Origin: JACMJP01 sp046160675
GTDB lineage: Bacteria > Bacteroidota > Bacteroidia > Chitinophagales > BACL12
Assembly: GCA_046160675.1 (NCBI GenBank)
Contig: JBJXHH010000203.1
Span: forward strand, 1 to 6,654
Length of the DNA: 6,654 nucleotides
Direction: 5' to 3'
In this document: piece by piece, positions 1 through 5,888 of the stretch
How positions within the stretch are numbered: position 1 is the first letter of the stretch
How the letters are laid out: each line of letters begins with the position of its first letter
Made by a program: the position numbers and the translations under genes
The notes under the pieces: generated by a model
Told to the model about the DNA's origin: nothing
The model's input: the letters and a program-made list of their open reading frames with translations, nothing else
Databases searched by the model: none

Positions 1-803
1 CCGGGTGGTGCATTGTAAATCCTGAATCACCCTGGCGGGAACACAGGCAGGTAGTGAGTGGTGTTGGACTTGCTCAAAATGTTTTCATATATTTTTTCCG
101 CCTGGCTGAAACGGGTTTTGTTTTTATCTGGCTTTTTATTTTTTATTTTTCAATTGTAAAAAAAGTCAAAGACCCGCCTGCACTCACCCGAATTTTAGTT
201 CTTTTGATTTTTTTCACCGCCATACTTTTCATTCCCTACCAAAACCCTATCTTAAAACGTTATATGCTTGGCATTGAGTGTATCGGGTTAGTGCTTTTAT
301 CTACCCTCATTTTATCCGCAAGAAAACAATCTGCACTCATTATTTTCTTGTGCCTCGTTTTTGTATCCTCTCATTTTTACATCTATCCTGAAAAAATGAG
401 TAAAAGCATAGGTTATAACTGGGATGCAACTCTGGCTGTAACACCTTACTTCGAATTAAGAGAAGATGCAATACAATTTTTAGAAAATATACAGGCAGAT
501 GGGAAAAGCATAAGCGCCGGCTTCCCGATGTATCAATCTTTTTATGATACGAACCTCAAAAAACAATATACACTTCCCTTGGTAAAACTTAATAATGAAA
601 CTGGGAATGCATATGACTTTTTTATTTACTCAAATATTATGAACGGGGTTTCCCTTGAAGTTTTATACCAGATTCAATCCGAGTGGAAGTTAATTTGGGA
701 AAAACAGAAAGGAAATATCACAATGCAGATCTATCAAAATCCTGAACCGGTGAAACAAGGTGCTTCATCGTTAAAAACCCTCAGCTCACAGAAAAGCTTT
801 TAA
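1..803 (+). CDS. Polytopic membrane protein, C-terminal part; probable GT39/ArnT-like glycosyltransferase (5' truncated by window edge)
   Basis: The frame is open from base 3 to the TAA at 801-803, giving 266 visible residues, so the GTG at 54 is internal and the true start lies left of the window. The visible start reads GWCIVNPESPW..EHR. About four hydrophobic segments follow (visible residues ~28-51, 64-78, 88-106, 110-127), and then a soluble tail of about 140 residues beginning near WDATLAVTPYFEL. A loop with NPILKRYMLG between membrane segments and a polar C-terminal domain are typical of the C-terminal halves of GT39/ArnT/PMT-type transferases, which move sugars from lipid-linked donors at the periplasmic face. 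That family call is inference from general layout; the catalytic N-terminal part is not in the window. It lies 90 bp upstream of lepB on the same strand, with no obvious functional link. I am sure of a membrane protein and only moderately sure of the transferase call. Confidence 0.6.
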   Translation, partial: GWCIVNPESPWREHRQVVSGVGLAQNVFIYFFRLAETGFVFIWLFIFYFSIVKKVKDPPALTRILVLLIFFTAILFIPYQNPILKRYMLGIECIGLVLLSTLILSARKQSALIIFLCLVFVSSHFYIYPEKMSKSIGYNWDATLAVTPYFELREDAIQFLENIQADGKSISAGFPMYQSFYDTNLKKQYTLPLVKLNNETGNAYDFFIYSNIMNGVSLEVLYQIQSEWKLIWEKQKGNITMQIYQNPEPVKQGASSLKTLSSQKSF

Positions 804-842
804 GATGCGATAAGGGAATGCTCAGATATGCTAAAAATCAAA

Positions 843-850
843 TACTTTTG
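843..850 (+). promoter_or_regulatory. Possible Bacteroidota -7 promoter box upstream of lepB
   Basis: TACTTTTG matches the Bacteroidota sigma-ABfr -7 consensus TAnnTTTG exactly and ends 43 bases before the lepB ATG at 894, so a leader of roughly 35 nt would result. I see no TTG/TTTG -33 element at the usual 19-21 base distance, so the call rests on the -7 box alone. The same short motif TTTTGAG occurs twice here (846-852 and 858-864). Confidence 0.35.
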
Positions 851-893
851 AGCGCAATTTTGAGTTTTACATCATAAGAAAAAAAGACAGATA

Positions 894-2486
894 ATGACAG
901 ATCATTCAATCATGGATCACAGCATACCAGCAAGTTTTTGGATATTAACTATTCTCAGCATCATTGGTGTTCATATTGGTTTATACAAACTATTTCAGAA
1001 AGCCGGAATAAAAGGTTGGAAAGCCCTTATTCCTTTTTACAATTATTATTTATGTGTGAAACTCATCGGAAAACCGCTTTGGTGGTTTCTTCTTTTGTTT
1101 GTGCCGGTTGTTAATGCAGTGATGATTTTTTTGATCTCTACAGACCTTGTAAGAGCTTATGGAAAAGATAGTTTTTGGGCAGGAGTTGCGAGTATGATGA
1201 TCCCCCAGGTTTATTATCCTCTCATCGGTTTTGATAAGAAAGTAAAATACCTCGGCGTACCACATGAGGTGTATAAAGGGAAGAAAAAAACTTTTTTAAG
1301 GGAATGGGCTGATGCTATTGCTTTTGCAGTTATAGCAGCAACTTTTATTCGTACGTTTTTCTTCGAAGCATATACAATTCCCACTACATCAATGGAAAGC
1401 ACTTTGCTTGCTGGAGATTTTTTGTTTGTAAGTAAATCCCACTACGGCCCTCGCTTTCCCATCACACCTATTGCTTTTCCCTTTGCACATCATACAATGC
1501 CTTTTTTCGGGGGAAAAGCATATAGTGAGATTATTCAACTCCCATATTTCAGGTTGCCGGGTATAGAAAATATACACAGAAATGATATTGTAGTTTTTAA
1601 TTTCCCTGAGGGTGATACTGTTTATATTCCTATGGGAGATCAAAGTTATTATGATATGAAAAGGGGTAATCCCCGATTTGTTCCAAGACCCGATGAAATA
1701 ACAACAAGACCATTAGACAAACGGGAAAATTACATAAAAAGATGTGTTGCCATTCCGGGAGATTCTTTGAGTATAATCAATGGAGTGCTTTATATAAATG
1801 GCGAAAAAGCATTTGAGCCGGAGCATGAACAGAAATTATATCAGATCATCAGTAAACCCAGAGTTACAATCTCAGAAGAATTCTTAAAAGAGAATGGTAT
1901 AAATATTATGGATCGCCAGGGCAACGGTATAGTAGAAGGAGGAAATAATCAAACCTATGTGAACATTACACTAGACCAGGAAAAGCTTGAGCGCCTAAAA
2001 GCAAATCCTGCTATTGAGTCTATCAAATTGATATATTTTGGAAATTCACAGGCAGAACTTGGGCGAAATATAAATCAGAGCAGAAGGATATTCCCCCATG
2101 CATTGAATGTACAAAGAAACTCACTTGATGAATTTGGGCCGATTTATATTCCTAAAAGAGGAGTAACAATACAAATCAACGAAAAAACATATCCCTTTTA
2201 TCAAAGAGTCATTGAAAGTTATGAGCACAATAATGTTACATATGATCAAAATGGAAACCCTTTTCTCAACGGGAAACAGTTAACTGAATATACTTTCAAA
2301 CAGAATTATTACTGGCTCATGGGCGATAACAGACATGTTTCTCTTGATGCCCGTTTTTGGGGATTTGTACCCGAAGATCATGTAGTCGGTAAGGCGTCAA
2401 TGGTGTGGTGGAGTTGGGATAGTAAAGTGCCTTTTTTCCAACGCTTTGGAACTATCAGATGGGATAGAGTTATGCGTTTTGTATAA
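894..2486 (+). CDS. lepB: Signal peptidase I, enlarged Bacteroidota form with extra N-terminal membrane domain
   Basis: LepB removes signal peptides from secreted preproteins at the periplasmic face of the inner membrane (peptidase family S26, Ser/Lys dyad). The 530-residue product is much longer than E. coli LepB (324). Residues ~1-120 form an additional membrane domain with hydrophobic stretches near 14-35, 60-84 and 92-110 and a GWKALIPFYNYY motif, of the DUF5684 kind often fused to these enzymes. A further membrane segment (~138-157) precedes the catalytic motif IPTTSMEST with Ser166. Box D is YIKRCVAIPGD with the general-base Lys282. Box E is GDNRHVSLDARFWGFVPED (477-495), where Ser483 and Asp485 match E. 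coli Ser278 and Asp280. All key residues are present, so it should be active. Insertions lie between Ser166 and Lys282 and between Lys282 and box E. ATG 894 follows an A-rich stretch rather than a Shine-Dalgarno site; an in-frame ATG at 912 (residue 7) is an alternative start. Confidence 0.97.
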   Translation: MTDHSIMDHSIPASFWILTILSIIGVHIGLYKLFQKAGIKGWKALIPFYNYYLCVKLIGKPLWWFLLLFVPVVNAVMIFLISTDLVRAYGKDSFWAGVASMMIPQVYYPLIGFDKKVKYLGVPHEVYKGKKKTFLREWADAIAFAVIAATFIRTFFFEAYTIPTTSMESTLLAGDFLFVSKSHYGPRFPITPIAFPFAHHTMPFFGGKAYSEIIQLPYFRLPGIENIHRNDIVVFNFPEGDTVYIPMGDQSYYDMKRGNPRFVPRPDEITTRPLDKRENYIKRCVAIPGDSLSIINGVLYINGEKAFEPEHEQKLYQIISKPRVTISEEFLKENGINIMDRQGNGIVEGGNNQTYVNITLDQEKLERLKANPAIESIKLIYFGNSQAELGRNINQSRRIFPHALNVQRNSLDEFGPIYIPKRGVTIQINEKTYPFYQRVIESYEHNNVTYDQNGNPFLNGKQLTEYTFKQNYYWLMGDNRHVSLDARFWGFVPEDHVVGKASMVWWSWDSKVPFFQRFGTIRWDRVMRFV

Positions 2487-2535
2487 AAACAGTAAGCTGA
2501 AAACTAAATGTTCTTAAATTAAGTAGAGTTTTAAT

Positions 2536-3090
2536 ATGCATGTAAATAAAACATTTGTTCCGCTTCTCATGTTCTCAGTCATTTTGTTTTCCTGTAAAAC
2601 AAAACAAGAAACCGTTGAACAACCCGTGAAAACCATTGACACGACCACTATTGTAAAAAAAGATATCCTGGATAGAAAAGATGAGCCGCCACCTGTAAGT
2701 TATAATTACATAAAAGTTGTAAACAACAGGTATAATTTTTCTTTTGAAATGCCCGAAAGTTGGAAAGCAGTGGATAAGAGTAATAATGGCGATGGATTTT
2801 ACTTAGATGCAGGAGACATTAATGTTGACTTTCGTATCTATGGTGAAACACTTACAGGAATCGATGATATTGACAGCGAAGGTATTTCTTGCGATGCCGT
2901 GGCTGAATATGTTTTTGCTGACGGAACTAAAGGAACAAAGTGTACAGACAACGGCCTTTTGTATTTTTTCTATCCTCAAAAAAAGAAGAGAGTAAATGTT
3001 TATATCAATGCACCTATTGAATGGAAGAAGAAAAACATTAATGCCATCAATCATATTGCTGAAAGTGTCAGCATGAAAACTCCAGCTTGA
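2536..3090 (+). CDS. Small predicted lipoprotein of unknown function
   Basis: The 184-residue product has a lipoprotein signal: Lys5, a hydrophobic stretch at 7-18, then LFSC with Cys20 as the lipidation site. A charged, Thr-rich linker (~21-55) leads to a globular domain (~57-180) containing YNFSFEMPESWKAVD, NGDGFYLDAGD and FRIYG. The pattern of a YxFSF strand followed by a P-E-S-W motif recalls PsbP/MOG1-like small beta-sandwich proteins; this is weak inference, not an identification. Two cysteines remain in the mature domain (Cys119, Cys136) and could form a disulfide in the periplasm. It starts 49 bp after lepB on the same strand and may be read from the same transcript. The ATG at 2536 is chosen because it gives a complete lipoprotein signal; the next Met (residue 12) would destroy it. 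Its TGA ends 2 bp from the stop of the convergent cytochrome gene. Confidence 0.85.
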   Translation: MHVNKTFVPLLMFSVILFSCKTKQETVEQPVKTIDTTTIVKKDILDRKDEPPPVSYNYIKVVNNRYNFSFEMPESWKAVDKSNNGDGFYLDAGDINVDFRIYGETLTGIDDIDSEGISCDAVAEYVFADGTKGTKCTDNGLLYFFYPQKKKRVNVYINAPIEWKKKNINAINHIAESVSMKTPA

Positions 3091-3092
3091 TT

Positions 3093-3422
3093 TTAAGGTT
3101 TTGTATCAGCAGCCCCTGCAAGAAGGTAGCTATAAACCAAGGAACTGGTTGAATCATTAAGATTTGCCCTAGTACTCATCTCAGGAAAAATTTTTTCCCA
3201 TTCCCCTCTTGTAAACTCAGAAGGATAATGCAGATAATGACAACCCTGGCATGCCGCAATGTACATTATTCTACCTTGTAGAAGCTCAGAAACGGATGCA
3301 GTGCCTACGTTTTCAGTAACCCATTCGCTATGAACCTGTGCAGGTTTGTATAATTTGGGGGAGCAGGAAATAATCACTGCTAGTGAAAAAATGCTGATAA
3401 CCTGAATTATTTTTCCTCTCAC
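3093..3422 (-). CDS. Lipid-anchored monoheme cytochrome c
   Basis: The 109-residue product has a lipoprotein signal, with a hydrophobic stretch at ~5-19 and Cys20 in the context AVIISC. A linker of about 30 residues follows, then a single c-type heme-binding motif CQGCH (Cys58, Cys61, His62). Met82, in FPEMSTRANL, lies 20 residues after the heme histidine and is the likely second axial ligand. The layout C-x-x-C-H, then EW..I.P.M, then a closing helix with YSYLL is that of small class I-like cytochromes. The expected role is one-electron transfer at the periplasmic face of a membrane; partner and donor are unknown. The start is GTG at 3422: it is the only good start before the in-frame TGA at 3432-3434 that keeps the signal, because the next Met is residue 53. 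It lies 24 bp downstream of the beta-barrel gene and is probably co-transcribed with it. Confidence 0.88.
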   Translation of the reverse strand: MRGKIIQVISIFSLAVIISCSPKLYKPAQVHSEWVTENVGTASVSELLQGRIMYIAACQGCHYLHYPSEFTRGEWEKIFPEMSTRANLNDSTSSLVYSYLLAGAADTKP

Positions 3423-3446
3423 TTTATCGTTTCAATTTTTAAAACT

Positions 3447-4280
3447 TTAAAAGTGAAAGCCAAGAAGAACTCTTGATTGGAGCTTTTCATGATCGTTCAG
3501 ATCTAAACCATCTCCTTTTAGATCAGTGATCTGAGGCAAAGCAGTAAAAGCAAGCCACCAGGTTTCTTGTTTTATTGATATAACAGGTCCTGCATAAAGT
3601 GCGCTATGCTCCCACACTCCTTCTTTAAAAACATTGTGGTTGCGAACTTCAAAGCCGGCAGAAAATGAATTATTAAATGCATAAGTCAATCCGTAGTTAA
3701 GTTCAACTTTCTTCCCTTTCTCCCATTCTGTTTCCATGCTAACAATTCCGCTTTCATCAAAATGCAATTCAGGTTCAGCCTCGAATTCAATTTCCCCTTC
3801 GAGGTTAAAAGCTGTTATGAAATTTCCAATTTTTTTATCCAGAATAACTTTCCCTTCCAGTTCAAATTCTCCCGGTTCAACAGAGACTTCGGCGTATAAT
3901 GCACTTCCAACAGCATTGGCAACCGGGTCACTCAATTTCCATTTCCATTCATTTGAAAATCCTAATGAAAGGCCTTTACTGCTTTCGATTGTATAAACAT
4001 CAGGATTTAACTCAACAAAAGAAGATGAAGAAGAATAACCAAGGTTCAAATAAAAAGCGGTTTGAATGTTCTTGCCAAGGCCAATCTCAAATTCAGCTCT
4101 GTGATCCAATGCGTTGTAAAAAATATTCTTCCCTGTTTTATAAGTAAACCAAAGTTCAAGCTCCCTGTGCCCTTTACCTAGCACTGTTGATTGATAGGTA
4201 TAGGTAAAGTCTCTGTCGCCTGCAAAAGCATTGAAAGCATAGAATACGAAAACGAAAGTTATAAACGGATTTCTTTTCAT
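3447..4280 (-). CDS. Predicted outer-membrane beta-barrel protein of unknown function
   Basis: The 277-residue product begins with a clear Sec signal peptide: Lys2, Arg3, a hydrophobic core at 5-18, and likely cleavage after FNAFA (residue 20). The rest alternates polar and hydrophobic residues in many short strands rich in aromatics (for example FTYTYQSTVLG, ELELWFTYKTG, AFYLNLGYSSS), and it ends in LLGFHF with a terminal Phe. That is the usual beta-signal recognised by the BAM machinery. No enzymatic motif was seen. It resembles uncharacterised barrel-like families of the DUF6662 kind, but I cannot confirm membership. A TTG at 4286 would add two residues; the ATG at 4280 is preferred because it gives a normal signal peptide. 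The cytochrome c lipoprotein gene follows after 24 bp on the same strand, suggesting one operon and perhaps joint function in the outer envelope (inference). Confidence 0.85.
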   Translation of the reverse strand: MKRNPFITFVFVFYAFNAFAGDRDFTYTYQSTVLGKGHRELELWFTYKTGKNIFYNALDHRAEFEIGLGKNIQTAFYLNLGYSSSSSFVELNPDVYTIESSKGLSLGFSNEWKWKLSDPVANAVGSALYAEVSVEPGEFELEGKVILDKKIGNFITAFNLEGEIEFEAEPELHFDESGIVSMETEWEKGKKVELNYGLTYAFNNSFSAGFEVRNHNVFKEGVWEHSALYAGPVISIKQETWWLAFTALPQITDLKGDGLDLNDHEKLQSRVLLGFHF

Positions 4281-4295
4281 TGGCAAATTTTGGTG

Positions 4296-4303
4296 CGAAA
4301 GTA
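4296..4303 (-). promoter_or_regulatory. Possible -7 box for the barrel-cytochrome operon
   Basis: On the minus strand TACTTTCG differs from the Bacteroidota TAnnTTTG consensus at one position and ends 15 bases before the barrel ATG at 4280. No -33 TTG is seen at the proper distance. It lies in the only spacer (89 bp) upstream of the two-gene unit, which is where a promoter would be expected. Low confidence. Confidence 0.25.
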
Positions 4304-4325
4304 TTGCGGCTAGCCAAGTTTATTA

Positions 4326-4369
4326 GTAACTCAGGGGTATAGTCATTGAAAATACCGCAAATGAGTTAC
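4326..4369 (-). terminator. Nested inverted repeat; possible terminator hairpin
   Basis: GTAACTCA (4326-4333) and TGAGTTAC (4362-4369) are a perfect 8-bp inverted repeat. Inside it GGTAT (4336-4340) and ATACC (4352-4356) form a second perfect 5-bp arm pair around an 11-base loop. The structure abuts the TAG stop (4372-4370) of the upstream minus-strand lipoprotein gene, which is where a terminator or 3'-end stabilising hairpin would sit. There is no T-run after it on either strand, so it is not a textbook intrinsic terminator; an operator for the barrel operon is an alternative. Confidence 0.4.
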
Positions 4370-4729
4370 CTATTTTGTGGTAGAGTCTGCAAAAAGTATT
4401 TTAAAAAGTGCAATAACGGTGGTATTTGCTTCAGGACATTGTTCTTTTACCTTTTCAGCTACAGCTTTTTGAAACTCAATATCATCGCTTTTGTCAGCAT
4501 AATTGGTTTTTGCAGGTGTAAGACAAGAATCTACCCACATTCTAACTTCCACTTCCTTAGCAAGCTCTTCATAATGATATTCAAGCCCTTTTTTCCATTC
4601 AACAATTGGCTGAGCACAAGTACAAAAAGAATCCGCAAGAGACTGAACATCTTTATTTTTGTTGCAGGAAGTAGAAAGTGCAGAAACAAGAACAGCGCTG
4701 ATTATGAAAAGTGAGTATTTGAAAACCAT
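4370..4729 (-). CDS. Small cysteine-containing predicted lipoprotein, unknown function
   Basis: The 119-residue product has Lys4, a hydrophobic stretch at ~6-18 and Cys22 in LSTSC, giving a slightly atypical lipoprotein signal (Ser rather than Leu at -3), followed by a charged NKNKD stretch. The mature part is predicted mostly helical and holds four cysteines: a CxC pair in FCTCAQP (Cys36, Cys38), Cys69 in WVDSCLTP and Cys98 in EQCPEAN. They could form two disulfides in the periplasm. I recognise no family, and no heme motif (CxxCH) is present. The plus-strand frame over the same bases lacks a plausible protein pattern, whereas this one has a signal, so I take the minus strand as coding. It diverges from rlmH with only 27 bp between the two ATGs, and is followed by an inverted repeat that may separate it from the barrel-cytochrome pair. 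Confidence 0.75.
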   Translation of the reverse strand: MVFKYSLFIISAVLVSALSTSCNKNKDVQSLADSFCTCAQPIVEWKKGLEYHYEELAKEVEVRMWVDSCLTPAKTNYADKSDDIEFQKAVAEKVKEQCPEANTTVIALFKILFADSTTK

Positions 4730-4733
4730 AGGG

Positions 4734-4741
4734 CAAAAATA
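4734..4741 (-). promoter_or_regulatory. Exact -7 box (TATTTTTG) just before a start codon
   Basis: On the minus strand TATTTTTG matches TAnnTTTG exactly and is followed by CCCT and then the ATG at 4729 of the small lipoprotein gene. A transcript starting at the usual distance would have almost no leader or none. A TAnnTTTG box very close to the ATG is a pattern often seen in Bacteroidota genomes (general knowledge). No -33 element is evident; the upstream bases already lie within rlmH. Confidence 0.45.
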
Positions 4742-4756
4742 GAATTCAGTTTTGAA

Positions 4757-5227
4757 ATGAAGATTACTTTTTTAGCAACAGGAAAAACAACAGATAAAAA
4801 ATTAGCTGAATTGCTGAATCATTATGAGAATAGAATAAAAAAATATTGTTCGTTTAAAGTTGTTTTTACTGCTGACTTGAAACTCCCTTCTTCAACAACC
4901 CCTGATATATTACGGATGAAAGAGTTTGAATTGCAACAAAAACATCTTTCAGAAAATGATTACATTATTTTATTGGATGAAAAAGGCAAACAATTCACTT
5001 CGGAGCAATTCTCAAAACTCCTCGAAAAGAAGCAACTTGAAAACAGGAAACAACTTGTATTTATTTCAGGCGGGGCTTACGGATTTTCAAAACATCTTAC
5101 AGCAAAAGCGCATGAAAGCATCGCCCTATCTGCCATGACATTCCCGCATGATCTAGTGAGAGTGATTTTTGCTGAACAGCTTTACAGAGCTTTCAGCATT
5201 TTACACAATGAACGCTATCATCATTAA
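4757..5227 (+). CDS. rlmH: 23S rRNA (pseudouridine1915-N3)-methyltransferase RlmH
   Basis: RlmH is a homodimeric SPOUT-fold enzyme that uses S-adenosylmethionine to methylate N3 of pseudouridine 1915 in helix 69 of 23S rRNA, acting on assembled 70S ribosomes in the cytoplasm. The 156-residue product has the family length (E. coli 155). It starts MKITFLATGKT and carries the SAM-binding knot loop FISGGAYGFS (102-111). Next comes LSAMTFPHDLVRVIFAEQLY (124-143), followed by RAFSIL and the C-terminal YHH that is a hallmark of the family. All conserved segments are present and uninterrupted. The ATG at 4757 is the natural start, since the protein begins at the first beta strand. It is the first gene of a plus-strand run with rhomboid 28 bp downstream and threonine aldolase after that. 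Confidence 0.97.
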   Translation: MKITFLATGKTTDKKLAELLNHYENRIKKYCSFKVVFTADLKLPSSTTPDILRMKEFELQQKHLSENDYIILLDEKGKQFTSEQFSKLLEKKQLENRKQLVFISGGAYGFSKHLTAKAHESIALSAMTFPHDLVRVIFAEQLYRAFSILHNERYHH

Positions 5228-5255
5228 TTTTTACATTTATGCTGAAAACAAACAT

Positions 5256-5888
5256 ATGTCCATCACATTACTTATAGTCATTTTAACCTGTGTAGTAAGT
5301 TACATGGGTTTTCAAAATCAATTGTTAGTTCAGAAAACAATCTTTTCACCATACCTCATTCAACAAAATAATGATTGGTTCCGTTTTATCTCCAGTGGGT
5401 TTATTCATGCCAACTGGCCGCATTTATTATTCAATATGCTTGCATTATATTCCTTCGGTAGAATTCTGGAACTTTATTATTTACCCTATTACTTTCAATC
5501 AAAAGCAACATTAATTTTCCTTGCAATTTATTTTGTTGGAATGATTATAGCAGATATTTCAACCTTTGTGAAATACCGAAACTCCCCATCATATGCAGCT
5601 CTTGGAGCATCAGGAGCAGTCTCAGCAGTCGTGTTTGCAAGTATTTTATTTGACCCTTTACCGGAAGACGGTGGCATAATCATTTTTCCCTTACCAATCC
5701 CACTCCCACCAGTAGTTTTTGGAGTGTTGTATCTCATATATTCAGCATACATGTCAAAAAAGGGCGGCGATAATATCAACCATGATGCGCATTTTTACGG
5801 GGCTGCATTCGGTTTTATTTTTCCAATCTTGCTTAAGCCTGAACTTCTCACAAATTTTATTACCATTATCCAGCAAAAACTAACATGA
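5256..5888 (+). CDS. Rhomboid family intramembrane serine protease
   Basis: Rhomboids cut transmembrane substrates within the lipid bilayer using a Ser-His dyad. The 210-residue protein has about six hydrophobic segments. Loop and TM2 motif residues are HANWPHLLFN with His51, His56 and Asn60, of which Asn60 helps form the oxyanion hole. The catalytic GASG motif (117-120) has Ser119, and HFYGAAFG carries the catalytic His179 with the GxxxG packing pattern (Gly182, Gly186). A Pro-rich segment FPLPIPLPP (144-152) precedes TM5. The Ser-to-His spacing (60 residues) is close to that of E. coli GlpG (53), so it should be active; the substrate is unknown. An in-frame upstream ATG at 5169 would overlap rlmH and add 29 poorly fitting residues. 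The ATG at 5256 gives the usual MSITLLIVIL start right at TM1 and leaves a 28-bp spacer. Its stop overlaps the ltaE start. Confidence 0.95.
   Translation: MSITLLIVILTCVVSYMGFQNQLLVQKTIFSPYLIQQNNDWFRFISSGFIHANWPHLLFNMLALYSFGRILELYYLPYYFQSKATLIFLAIYFVGMIIADISTFVKYRNSPSYAALGASGAVSAVVFASILFDPLPEDGGIIIFPLPIPLPPVVFGVLYLIYSAYMSKKGGDNINHDAHFYGAAFGFIFPILLKPELLTNFITIIQQKLT

Noticed and set aside
820..853. Weak inverted repeat (GCTCAGA/TTTGAGC) after the first gene as a terminator
   Set aside because: The arms are only 7 bp with a G-U pair, the loop is about 20 bases, and it overlaps the putative lepB -7 box; not strong enough to call.
2513..2523. Palindrome CTTAAATTAAG in the spacer after lepB
   Set aside because: It is short and A/T-only apart from its ends, so easily expected by chance in this low-GC sequence.
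4281..4286. TTG start two codons upstream of the barrel ATG
   Set aside because: An ATG two codons later gives a standard signal peptide, so a rare TTG start is not needed.
4346..4714. Plus-strand 122-residue open frame opposite the small lipoprotein gene
   Set aside because: Its composition (runs of Phe, Cys and Lys) is typical of an antisense shadow and it has no recognisable pattern, while the minus-strand frame has a lipoprotein signal.
5169..5255. Longer rhomboid start overlapping rlmH
   Set aside because: It would overlap the rlmH end by 59 bases and add 29 residues before TM1; the internal ATG at 5256 gives the normal rhomboid N-terminus.
5685..5715. Proline-rich stretch FPLPIPLPP in the rhomboid
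   Set aside because: This looks like the normal loop before TM5 in Bacteroidota rhomboids and does not indicate an insertion.
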